Shown here: positions 1 through 6,355 of the stretch, piece after piece | Numbering within the stretch: the first letter of the stretch is position 1 | Layout of the letters: each line of letters starts with the position of its first letter | NCBI GenBank assembly: GCA_023489135.1 | Contig: JAMDCE010000357.1 | Coordinates: 1 to 8,613, forward strand | Direction of reading: 5' to 3' | Length of the DNA: 8,613 nt | From: Chloroflexota bacterium | GTDB lineage: Bacteria > Chloroflexota > Chloroflexia > JAMDCE01 | Program-made: the position numbers and the translations under genes | Notes under the pieces: model-generated | Database searches by the model: none | The model's input: only the letters and a program-made list of their open reading frames with translations | What the model was told of the DNA's origin: nothing

Positions 1-1130
1 AGGTAGGCCCCCGCGTGGCACATTGCAGCAACGTGTCCCGCCTGTCGCGCATGGCCGGGATAGCGCTGCTTGATGCTGATTGCGACCAGCAATCGGGCAC
101 CGCCCACAGCGTGGCACCATACTCCTGTCACGTCCGGCACGCCAGCCTTCTCCACGTCCTCGCGCAACATCGACGAGCGCATAAAGGCGCGGTATCGAGC
201 TTGCTCATCGGGAGGCCTGTTCGGAGGCGAACCGAAGATTATGGGATCGTTACGGTAGTAAACCGCTTTCACGTCGAGCACGGGTTCCTCACGGCTGGCG
301 CTGGCATAGTATCCTGTCCATTCACCGAAAGGACCTTCAAGCAGGCTGTTCTGTGGATAAGCGTAGCCTTCGAGAATGATTTCTGCGTCGGCGGGCAATG
401 GCAAGCCTGTAACTTTGCCCTCGAAAACGCGCATTGGCTCGCCGGCCACTGCGCCAGCCCAATCATACTCGCTGACGCCATACGGTATTTCAGTACAGGA
501 CGCCAGATAAAGGGCAGGAGGCACACCAATAACAACCGCCACGGGGCACGGCTCGCCGCGCGAGAAGTATTTCTCGCGGTGGATCCTACCGTGCTTGCCT
601 GGGGAAATGTAGAAGCCAACTCTCTTGGCATCGTGTACCATTACTCGGTAGGTGCCAAGGTTGACCCACCCTTCGTCAGGGTCCCTTGTAACGTCGCAGC
701 TTCCAGTACCGATGTAGCGGCCAGCATCAGCTTCGTGCCATACAGGTGTGGGGAATTGGACGACGTTTACGTCGTCTCCCGTCTGAACGTTCTCCAAAAC
801 AGGCCCATCGCTGACGACCTGAGGTGGGACCAGCTTAAGATTGCGAACCTTGTCGCGCCATTCGGCGATGAGATCTTGCGAGCTGGCATTCAAATTGAGG
901 CCAAGTGTAAGGGCAATGCGACGCAGGTTGCCGAAGTTATTCACCAGTACTCTGAATCCAGGACGATAGCCAGGGATGTTGTCGAAGATAACGGCCGGCG
1001 CCCCATCGGTGTGGTGAAGTAACTCGGTTGCCATTCCAATATCTTCTTCGGCACTGGCGCCATCGACGCGGCGTAGCTCACCGAGTTCATCTACCCGTCG
1101 CAGCCAGGTCCTGAGATCACTTTCGGGCAT
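1..1130 (-). CDS. UbiD-family prFMN-dependent decarboxylase, C-terminus cut by window edge
   Basis: This open frame starts at ATG 1130 and runs off the left edge without a stop. It gives 376 residues of a protein that is usually about 450-500. An AGGAGG Shine-Dalgarno lies 10 nt upstream. UbiD enzymes reversibly decarboxylate aromatic or unsaturated acids in the cytoplasm using prenylated FMN. By comparison with fungal Fdc1, the metal/cofactor residues all seem present: N157 and R162 in NLGTYR, H180 after ISPGK, E221 in VSEYDWAG, and E265 plus E270 in the hallmark LLEGPFGEWTGYY. The catalytic Glu-Arg-Glu triad (E265, R162, E270) is therefore intact. A late family motif, IKQRYPGHA, appears near residue 353. 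It lies downstream of a second UbiD gene on the same strand, 124 bp away, and is probably the last known gene of the gntR operon. Family assignment is firm; the substrate is unknown. It is unlikely to be the ubiquinone-pathway enzyme, given its catabolic neighbours. Confidence 0.93.
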   Translation of the reverse strand, partial: MPESDLRTWLRRVDELGELRRVDGASAEEDIGMATELLHHTDGAPAVIFDNIPGYRPGFRVLVNNFGNLRRIALTLGLNLNASSQDLIAEWRDKVRNLKLVPPQVVSDGPVLENVQTGDDVNVVQFPTPVWHEADAGRYIGTGSCDVTRDPDEGWVNLGTYRVMVHDAKRVGFYISPGKHGRIHREKYFSRGEPCPVAVVIGVPPALYLASCTEIPYGVSEYDWAGAVAGEPMRVFEGKVTGLPLPADAEIILEGYAYPQNSLLEGPFGEWTGYYASASREEPVLDVKAVYYRNDPIIFGSPPNRPPDEQARYRAFMRSSMLREDVEKAGVPDVTGVWCHAVGGARLLVAISIKQRYPGHARQAGHVAAMCHAGAY

Positions 1131-1140
1131 TCTCCAGGTT

Positions 1141-1146
1141 CCTCCT
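1141..1146 (-). promoter_or_regulatory. Ribosome binding site of the first UbiD gene
   Basis: On the minus strand AGGAGG sits 10 nt before ATG 1130. It supports that start and shows that the gene is translated independently of the upstream UbiD gene, although both are probably on one transcript. Confidence 0.75.
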
Positions 1147-1173
1147 TACTGATAATCATGTTTGCCCATGCGA

Positions 1174-1209
1174 CTCTGGGAATCCGCCGACCACAGCAGA
1201 TTCCCAGAG
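1174..1209 (-). repeat. Perfect 11-bp inverted repeat (stem-loop) between the two UbiD genes
   Basis: CTCTGGGAATC (1174-1184) and GATTCCCAGAG (1199-1209) are exact reverse complements around a 14-nt loop. The element lies 45 bp past the stop of the upstream UbiD gene and 43 bp before the start of the downstream one. No T-run follows on either strand, so it does not look like a classical intrinsic terminator. An RNA processing or stabilising hairpin that sets the ratio of the two UbiD products, a partial attenuator, or a protein operator are all possible. The repeat itself is seen directly; its role is inferred. Confidence 0.7.
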
Positions 1210-1254
1210 AGAACGATACTGTGTCCCGACCTATGTGTGAACCTTGAGATAGAA

Positions 1255-2793
1255 CTACGTACCCATCCTGGCGAGAGAATGAGCGTACTCGGGCATCTTT
1301 GCCCAGGCTCTTTCGATCTCTTCTTTGCCGAAGAATTTGCTCAACTCCACCTTCTCGACAGGGTAAGGAGCGCGCTCGTAGGCCCATTGGAACTCGAACG
1401 GAACGGTTGCGTCGATGGCTATACCACCTGAGTACCTGGATTCAGATCGCACCCACTGCGCTCCAGGTGCTGCAGCAGCTCGCTCTGCGGGCTGGAACGT
1501 CTGTCCCACACCGCCGGGAGCGACGATCTGGATATCTTTCTCGCCGTCCACGCGAGTGGTCATCGCCCACAGGACATCCTCGGCGCTGTACATGTCGATG
1601 TCAGGGTCAACGGCAATGGCCAGGCGCATTCCCTGGGATGCTGCCAGAGCAGCGGCGAGGATGTTCTTCTGGAAGCCTTCGTCTCGCTTGCGTCGCTTCT
1701 TCACCTGGAAGATAACTCCGCCCCAGTCGGTCATGCCGAGAGGAATGTAGGTATCGGTTACCAGCCCTGGGCTGATCCTGTCAGCCAGTTCGAGGAAAGA
1801 AGCCTCGCGCACGAGGCAGTCGATCCAGTGATCGTCGAAGCTGTGGACTATCAGCGGATAGTAGATGGGCCTGTCCTTGCGGAAGGTCACGCCCGTCACC
1901 TGGAATTTGTAGGTGCGATAGGCTCGACCGAGGTAGCCAGACCACTCTGGGTGGAATGGATATACTCCCTGCTTGCCCTCTTTCTCGGCGATCTCGCTTT
2001 CCCAAACGTGCTGCGTGGTATCGAGGTAGCCTTCAATCACGATCTCGGCATTGGCTATGGACAAGGCATCGATCGTCTTGGCCTTCACGACATCGACGGG
2101 GAACCCCTGAACTGCGCCGGCGATGCCCAGCTCATCACAACCTGGCGGCAAGACCATGTACATGAATCCGGAGCCAGCCAGCAGCGTACAAGCAGGAGGC
2201 ACACCCATGTTAATCGTCATAGGGATGGGCTCTTTCTTGTACCACTCAGTGGCGACCTGGTCGGTGTGGGAGCCTGGTGAAATCTGGAGGCTGGAGAAGT
2301 TTTTGCCGCGGAAGTTCATGCGGTTGAAGCTTACATGCGTGCCGCCCCAGAAGTATTTACCGCTGATGAGGGTGTTGCCACCACCAAGCGTGCGGCAAGG
2401 ATCGTGGACCGTATGGGAGATCATCGGAACATCTCGCCAGACGTCGATGTCATCACCGGTGACTACCACTTCCTGGCAAGGAGCATTTTCGACTAGCCGT
2501 GGCGGAAGTGGATTGCGAATGGCCTCGCGGATCTTGTGCTTAAATTGACGGTGATCCTCGACGCCAAACATTCTGCTGACACGTTCGCGCGAGCCGAACA
2601 GGTTGTTTGTGATTCGCCTGTTGGGATAGCCCTTCAGATTCTCCCAGAGAATAGCCGGGCCGCCGTCGAGCTTCTTCTGAATTGCCGCCACCTCAAGGGC
2701 AGGATCGGTTTCCACATTGGTGACGAGCAATTCGCCTTGCTCCCGCATCACATCGAGTGTCTCTCTCAAGTGCGCGAGATAGCTGTTAGCCAT
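1255..2793 (-). CDS. UbiD-family decarboxylase-like protein with altered active-site region
   Basis: A complete 512-residue UbiD-family protein. It starts at ATG 2793 behind AGGAGG (8-nt spacing) and stops with TAG at 1255. The fold is recognisable throughout, for example AEIVIEG (residues 249-255) and the late VDPDID...EDVLWAMTTR block (395-414). By motif alignment with Fdc1 and with the neighbouring UbiD, it keeps R158 (in FNR), H176 (after ISPGS), E221 (in DELGIAG) and E283 (in HPEW). The metal-ligand Asn is replaced by H153. The usual EGPFGE(W/Y)TGY hallmark is replaced by QGVYPFHPEWSGY (275-287), so the first Glu of the catalytic triad has no clear counterpart. It may belong to a divergent UbiD clade with its own substrate, or be a subunit paired with the canonical neighbour. 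It follows gntR by 76 bp with no good internal promoter, so co-transcription is likely. UbiD family membership is firm; catalytic activity is not. Confidence 0.95.
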   Translation of the reverse strand: MANSYLAHLRETLDVMREQGELLVTNVETDPALEVAAIQKKLDGGPAILWENLKGYPNRRITNNLFGSRERVSRMFGVEDHRQFKHKIREAIRNPLPPRLVENAPCQEVVVTGDDIDVWRDVPMISHTVHDPCRTLGGGNTLISGKYFWGGTHVSFNRMNFRGKNFSSLQISPGSHTDQVATEWYKKEPIPMTINMGVPPACTLLAGSGFMYMVLPPGCDELGIAGAVQGFPVDVVKAKTIDALSIANAEIVIEGYLDTTQHVWESEIAEKEGKQGVYPFHPEWSGYLGRAYRTYKFQVTGVTFRKDRPIYYPLIVHSFDDHWIDCLVREASFLELADRISPGLVTDTYIPLGMTDWGGVIFQVKKRRKRDEGFQKNILAAALAASQGMRLAIAVDPDIDMYSAEDVLWAMTTRVDGEKDIQIVAPGGVGQTFQPAERAAAAPGAQWVRSESRYSGGIAIDATVPFEFQWAYERAPYPVEKVELSKFFGKEEIERAWAKMPEYAHSLARMGT

Positions 2794-2801
2794 GGTCCCT
2801 A

Positions 2802-2807
2802 CCTCCT
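2802..2807 (-). promoter_or_regulatory. Ribosome binding site of the second UbiD gene
   Basis: AGGAGG on the minus strand, 8 nt before ATG 2793, fixes the start of the 512-residue UbiD protein. Confidence 0.75.
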
Positions 2808-2869
2808 GTCGTTTTTTGTTGGGATTACCTGAGCAAAAAAGGGTCGCGAAAAAGAGGTTCCTGCAAGGC

Positions 2870-3622
2870 CTAAGAGTCCTGAGTGCCTTTGCCAGCGACA
2901 GATTCGTTTTTCTCGCCTTCGGTCAATTCACGCAGCTTTTCGTCGAAATACTGCAGATGGACCTCCATCAGGCGACGTGCCGCGACGCTATCCCGACTGC
3001 GGATGGCGTCACAGAGCCGTTTGTGATGCTCCAGCGCCACCATAGGCATCTCCTCAATCACATCAAGCTGATCGAGAGCCTCGTTCAGAGGATCGCGAAA
3101 CGAGTCCACCATCGAAAGGAGTACGCGGTTTTTCGCCGCCTTCGCCAGGGCCGTGTGGAACTCCAGGCTTGCCAGCGGATAAGAGGCATTGTGGGCGATT
3201 GCCTGGCGCGTGTGTTCAATAGCCTGTTCCATGGCAATCAGGTCATATTCATCGGCTCTAATTGCAGCCATTTCGGCGATGGCTGTTTCGACAACCTTGC
3301 GGGCCTCAGATAGCTCAACAATGGTGGCTTTTTGCAGCCTGAGTAGAGTCGTCAAGGAATCAGTGACAATTTGCGACGTGGCTTCGGCGACAAACGCACC
3401 ACCATTGGCACCAGTCTTGACGCGAACGACGCCGGCTGCCTCGAGCATCCGTATCGCCTCGCGAACAGTGACCCGGCTGAGCCCAAACTCACGCACCAAC
3501 TCCCGCTCGGGTGGCAGCCGATCTCCCGGCGTCAACTTACCAGAAAAGATAGCTTCCTTAATTTGCTCGACGACATCCTCTGAGGCCCGAGCTACTTTGA
3601 CTCGGGTAAATGTAACGGCCAA
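2870..3622 (-). CDS. GntR-family transcriptional regulator, FadR subfamily (FCD domain)
   Basis: A 250-residue regulator of typical length. Residues about 13-78 form the winged helix-turn-helix, with the GntR signature LTPGDRLPPERELVREFGLS followed by RVTVREAIRMLEAAG and the wing at GANGGAFV. Residues about 100-230 form the all-helical FCD effector domain. Three metal-site histidines are visible: H156 (LEFH), H200 (EHHKRL) and H222 (MEVHL). The Asp that usually sits four residues before the first His is Ser152. FCD regulators generally bind carboxylate ligands and leave their operator when the ligand is present, which suits a cluster of acid-processing enzymes. The start is TTG 3622, directly after an in-frame TAG; no strong Shine-Dalgarno is visible. 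It is the first gene of the apparent gntR-UbiD-UbiD operon, and the operator over its own promoter suggests autoregulation. Family assignment is firm; the ligand is unknown. Confidence 0.95.
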   Translation of the reverse strand: MAVTFTRVKVARASEDVVEQIKEAIFSGKLTPGDRLPPERELVREFGLSRVTVREAIRMLEAAGVVRVKTGANGGAFVAEATSQIVTDSLTTLLRLQKATIVELSEARKVVETAIAEMAAIRADEYDLIAMEQAIEHTRQAIAHNASYPLASLEFHTALAKAAKNRVLLSMVDSFRDPLNEALDQLDVIEEMPMVALEHHKRLCDAIRSRDSVAARRLMEVHLQYFDEKLRELTEGEKNESVAGKGTQDS

Positions 3623-3651
3623 CTATTGCACCAACCCACGTAGGTCTGTAA

Positions 3652-3666
3652 AATGGTATGACCATT
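3652..3666 (-). promoter_or_regulatory. Putative GntR/FadR-type operator
   Basis: AATGGTATGACCATT is a perfect inverted repeat with 6-bp arms and a 3-bp centre. Its TGGT-N3-ACCA core is the form expected of FadR-subfamily operators (TGGT...ACCA). It begins inside the -10 box of the gntR promoter and covers the predicted transcription start, so bound repressor would block RNA polymerase. The most likely ligand is the GntR protein encoded 30 bp downstream. The repeat is seen directly; the binding is inferred. Confidence 0.75.
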
Positions 3667-3692
3667 ATACGAATGGATATGAGCGTTGTCAA
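3664..3692 (-). promoter_or_regulatory. Consensus sigma-70 promoter of the gntR-UbiD operon
   Basis: On the minus strand TTGACA (3692-3687), a 17-bp spacer and TATAAT (3669-3664) match both consensus boxes exactly. Transcription would start near 3657, leaving a leader of about 35 nt before the TTG start of gntR. Such a strong promoter usually needs tight repression, which fits the operator overlapping the -10 box. Confidence 0.85.
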
Positions 3693-3704
3693 GTAGTCAA
3701 CTAA

Positions 3705-3732
3705 CGAATTTTATTAAGGATGCACAAATTCG
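3705..3732. repeat. 7-bp AT-rich inverted repeat downstream of the dihydroxyphthalate decarboxylase-like gene
   Basis: CGAATTT (3705-3711) and AAATTCG (3726-3732) are exact reverse complements 14 nt apart, 22 bp past the stop of the 3754-4746 gene. The stem is AT-rich and no convincing T-run follows on the minus strand, so it is at most a weak terminator. Read-through from that gene into gntR remains possible. Confidence 0.3.
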
Positions 3733-3753
3733 GTTTTCAGTCCAGCGCCAAGT

Positions 3754-4746
3754 CTAGATCTTGTGCTCTTCGAGCGTCGTTTCTGCAAACAGACTTTCGA
3801 GCTCTGGCTTCTTCCCTATCAGTCCTTGCTCAACCTCATACTGAAGCAAGGTTTCCAGCGTCTTTCTGTTCGCCTCAAGCCCATAAGGCCAGGGATCAGG
3901 CCCCATTAACTCCCGCTCCCTTTCCAGTTCAGCAATAAGCCATGCCAGGGTATACTTGATCGCCGAGATTTCGTACATTTGCTCATAGCAATACTCTTTG
4001 GCCTGGCAGAAAGCCTTGAAGAGGCTTTGCGCTACCCAGCGGTTCTGCCTGTAGATTTCCTCGCGGATAACTACCGTGTGCATTATCGGAAAGATTCCAC
4101 TTCGACGAAAATAATCCATCTCGACTTCTTGATAGTTAGGAATCAACCGCCGAATCTTCGAAGAAGGCTGGCCGAACGTCGAAGGTATTCGGGGGCCGGC
4201 AACTGCATCTAGCTCCCCGCTCTCCAGCATCGCTGTCAAGGTGCGTCCTGAGGGAATACTGTGCAAGCTGATGTTTGCAGGGAGTCTAATATCTAACTTC
4301 TCCTTGCGTCCAGGCTGCTCCATTCCCCCCCTGAACCACTGAATTTTCTCTGGTGGGACACCGTATTCGTGCTGCAGAATGCCGCGTATCCACACAGCCG
4401 CCGTGACCTGGTATTCAGGCACCCCAACCTTCTTGCCAACGAGGTCGCTCGGCTTCTCGATGCCAGAATCAGTATTGATATAAATGCAGCCGTGGCGGAA
4501 GACCCGCGATACAAAGACGGGGATGGCGATGAATCTCGATTTCCCACTTGTCCGATCTACGAGATACGAAGACATCGACATCTCTGATACGTCGAACTCC
4601 TCGTTCCTTACCATACGCCAGAAGATCTCTTCAGGCTCTAACGGCAGATAGGTAAGCTCGATTCCTTCAGGTTTGATCTCGCCATCCTTGAGCGAGGACT
4701 GATAGGGAAGGTCGCCACAGGCTAGTGTAAGACGAAGATTCGACAT
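3754..4746 (-). CDS. 4,5-dihydroxyphthalate decarboxylase-like protein (Pht5 family, periplasmic-binding-protein fold)
   Basis: A 330-residue protein from ATG 4746. An upstream in-frame ATG at 4758 would add four residues, but GGGAGGAG directly before 4746, and the family's MSNLxLxLACGD opening, favour the shorter form. It carries blocks that I recall from proteins annotated as 4,5-dihydroxyphthalate decarboxylase: LACGD (8-12), PEGIELTYLPLEPEEIFWRM (26-45), EFDVSEMSMSSYL (50-62), FRHGCIYIN (83-91), TAAVWIRGIL (115-124), WFRGGMEQPGR (137-147), LESGELDAVAGPR (174-186) and GIFPIMHTVVIRE (217-229). The Pseudomonas Pht5 enzyme decarboxylates 4,5-dihydroxyphthalate to protocatechuate. The fold resembles solute-binding proteins, and some relatives are annotated as ABC-transporter components, but no signal peptide or lipobox is present, so a cytoplasmic enzyme is more likely. 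It has its own strong promoter and lies upstream of gntR and the two UbiD genes on the same strand. The exact substrate is uncertain. Confidence 0.85.
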   Translation of the reverse strand: MSNLRLTLACGDLPYQSSLKDGEIKPEGIELTYLPLEPEEIFWRMVRNEEFDVSEMSMSSYLVDRTSGKSRFIAIPVFVSRVFRHGCIYINTDSGIEKPSDLVGKKVGVPEYQVTAAVWIRGILQHEYGVPPEKIQWFRGGMEQPGRKEKLDIRLPANISLHSIPSGRTLTAMLESGELDAVAGPRIPSTFGQPSSKIRRLIPNYQEVEMDYFRRSGIFPIMHTVVIREEIYRQNRWVAQSLFKAFCQAKEYCYEQMYEISAIKYTLAWLIAELERERELMGPDPWPYGLEANRKTLETLLQYEVEQGLIGKKPELESLFAETTLEEHKI

Positions 4747-4825
4747 TGCTCCTCCCATAACTGAATTATTGTAGTGTTAGTTAGAAACATACGGGCAGGT
4801 TATCAGCCTTTGTGCAGTAAGAGCA

Positions 4826-4836
4826 GCGACCGTCGC
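4826..4836. repeat. 11-bp palindrome in the leader of the dihydroxyphthalate decarboxylase-like gene
   Basis: GCGAC-C-GTCGC is a perfect inverted repeat about 80 bp upstream of ATG 4746, inside the predicted 150-nt leader. A second short hairpin, GACTG-N5-CAGTC, lies at 4844-4858. As RNA the central one-base loop of the 11-mer is too tight to form fully, so a DNA operator is more plausible than an RNA element. Chance is not excluded. Confidence 0.35.
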
Positions 4837-4901
4837 CTCATCCGACTGAGCAGCAGTCTTAATTGAGTGAGAGTGCCATGCGTATAGCACAAGCACGCAG
4901 C

Positions 4902-4931
4902 ATTGTAGCGGCTAAGCCGATACTGTGTCAA
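4902..4931 (-). promoter_or_regulatory. Strong sigma-70 promoter for the dihydroxyphthalate decarboxylase-like gene
   Basis: On the minus strand TTGACA (4931-4926), an 18-bp spacer and TACAAT (4907-4902) give a perfect -35 and a 5/6 -10 box. Transcription would start near 4895, giving a leader of about 150 nt before ATG 4746. The -35 box lies 31 bp from that of the divergent lipoprotein gene. Confidence 0.75.
4909..4919. promoter_or_regulatory. Perfect palindrome in the promoter spacer, candidate operator
   Basis: CGGCT-A-AGCCG is an 11-bp perfect inverted repeat lying wholly between the -10 and -35 boxes of the minus-strand promoter, where a bound protein would block transcription. It does not match the TGGT-N3-ACCA site of the nearby gntR, so a different regulator would be needed. 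Confidence 0.45.
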
Positions 4932-4962
4932 GGATGAATTGACGACGACTATTGGGAAGTCC

Positions 4963-4991
4963 TTGCATTGCCCAGGGTGGCCTGTTAAAAT
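4963..4991 (+). promoter_or_regulatory. Possible promoter of the C39-like lipoprotein gene
   Basis: TTGCAT (4963-4968), a 17-bp spacer and TAAAAT (4986-4991), with an extended -10 TG at 4983-4984. The -35 is weak (3/6) and the -10 is good (5/6). It is divergent from the strong minus-strand promoter. Confidence 0.45.
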
Positions 4992-5092
4992 GGAGCTAAC
5001 TTCACCATCATACCCTCACCATTCTGTATTTCAGAGAACTCATAAACTGGAGCAAGCCCATTTCGCGTCTGCAGTTTCACGTTCTTCATTAT

Positions 5093-6355
5093 TTGCACGC
5101 CATTCTGTTGAGTGCAGCGCTCGCGGTGTCAGTTGGCTGCACATCATCGCCCCCGTTGCCCGGTCACCCGACGGCGACTGCGGCTGGTTCCGGCGCCGAG
5201 GAAGCTGCCTATAGCACACCAGCAATCGTCATCCCAACGTCCACCAGCGTTCCCACACCCACATCAATAGCGATTTCTCTTGCAATTCCGAAAGCTACGT
5301 CAACCCCTGCGTCGCCAGCATCGATGGTAAAGCCTGGACCTCGTGCCAACACCGCTCTTCTCCAAGAACAGGCTGCGGACATTCAGTTGTCGGAATCAAC
5401 GGGACTGATGAGAGCGGCTGACACCATACAACTGGCAAGGCAAAGCGACGGGGCCTACGTGACGAACGGCGCTTTGATCTCCGAACAGCACCTCACCGAG
5501 TTCCCGTTTAACAACGCCGTCATATCCTGGAACGCCGAAACGCCAGCCGGAACAAGCCTGGAATTGCAGTTGCGAGTGCGCGTTGGCGACAGTGTATCCC
5601 CCTGGTTCACTATGGAAACCTGGAGCGCTACGGGTGGTGCGAGCGTAGGCGGACAAAGCAATGAATGGGGCAGGGTCAACATCGACACGCTTGAACTCGG
5701 ATCGTACGCGAACTCACTCCAATACAGGATCGCGTTTGCGACGAGCAATCCTGCAACCAGTCCTCGGCTTCGATCAGCGGCAATAGTGTATTCAGATTCG
5801 AGCACGCAACTCGTCGGGCCAAGAGTCGACGTAGCCAAAGGATGGATACGCGATCTGGACGTGCCTCAGTATTCCCAGTTGGAGCAGAGCGCCGACGTGG
5901 CCAGGGAGATATGTAGTCCGACTTCCCTGGCGATGGTGCTCAATTTCTGGGGCAAGGGAAAAGCAGTCAAGGACGTTTATGAGGGAGTCCGTGATGCACG
6001 GACAGGCATCTTCGGCAACTGGCCACTGAATACCGCCTACGCAGGGGCGCTCGGCCTCGACGCCTACGTCGACCGATTTTACAGCCTTGAGCAACTCCAA
6101 AACGAGATTGCTCAAGGCAGGCCAATCATCATAAGTATCCGGTTTCAGCCAGGGCAACTCGATAATTCACCCATAAACTCGACGACAGGGCACCTCATCG
6201 TAGTCCGCGGTTTCACGCCGCAAGGTGACGTGATCGTCAACGACCCGATTGCGCCCAACAGCGCCACTGTGCGGCGGGTTTACAAAAGGGATCAACTCGC
6301 GCAAATATGGCGAGACAGCGGCGGAATAGCGTACGTGATCAGGCCAAAACAGTAG
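5093..6355 (+). CDS. C39-like cysteine peptidase-fold lipoprotein, secreted
   Basis: A 420-residue exported protein if started at TTG 5093. A hydrophobic segment (residues 3-15) ends in SVGC, a slightly atypical lipobox (Ser at -3) with C16 as the likely lipidated Cys. Residues 17-80 are rich in Thr, Ser, Pro and Ala, like a wall or linker region. Residues about 95-245 are beta-rich, with SWNAETPAGTSLELQLRVR, a domain I associate with C39-family lipoproteins of Gram-positive-type bacteria. Residues about 262-418 form a Peptidase_C39_2 domain with the probable catalytic set C274 (EICSPTSLAMVLNFW), H367 (TGHLIVVRGF) and D384 (VNDP). The start is uncertain: TTG 5093 has no Shine-Dalgarno and gives no basic N-terminal residue. 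ATT 5060, 7 nt after GGAG, would add 11 residues including an Arg. The ORF is open from 5000. It is the only plus-strand gene, and its link to the catabolic genes is not evident. The substrate is unknown. Confidence 0.87.
   Translation: MHAILLSAALAVSVGCTSSPPLPGHPTATAAGSGAEEAAYSTPAIVIPTSTSVPTPTSIAISLAIPKATSTPASPASMVKPGPRANTALLQEQAADIQLSESTGLMRAADTIQLARQSDGAYVTNGALISEQHLTEFPFNNAVISWNAETPAGTSLELQLRVRVGDSVSPWFTMETWSATGGASVGGQSNEWGRVNIDTLELGSYANSLQYRIAFATSNPATSPRLRSAAIVYSDSSTQLVGPRVDVAKGWIRDLDVPQYSQLEQSADVAREICSPTSLAMVLNFWGKGKAVKDVYEGVRDARTGIFGNWPLNTAYAGALGLDAYVDRFYSLEQLQNEIAQGRPIIISIRFQPGQLDNSPINSTTGHLIVVRGFTPQGDVIVNDPIAPNSATVRRVYKRDQLAQIWRDSGGIAYVIRPKQ

Noticed and set aside
15..1022. Long plus-strand ORF of 335 residues
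   Set aside because: It is antisense to the edge-truncated UbiD gene, whose minus-strand translation matches the family along its whole length; the plus-strand product has no recognisable domain.
2794..2869. Possible terminator or attenuator between gntR and the second UbiD gene (two T-rich runs on the minus strand)
   Set aside because: No stem of useful length precedes either T-run, so read-through is the simpler reading.
4746..4758. Longer start (ATG 4758) for the dihydroxyphthalate decarboxylase-like gene
   Set aside because: The GGGAGGAG between the two ATGs serves as ribosome binding site for ATG 4746, and the family usually begins MSNL; the four extra residues are the translated ribosome binding site.
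4759..5092. Possible small gene or riboswitch in the divergent gap
   Set aside because: The ORF at 4939-5214 has no family features and overlaps the lipoprotein start in another frame. No known riboswitch core was recognised; promoters and short repeats explain the region.
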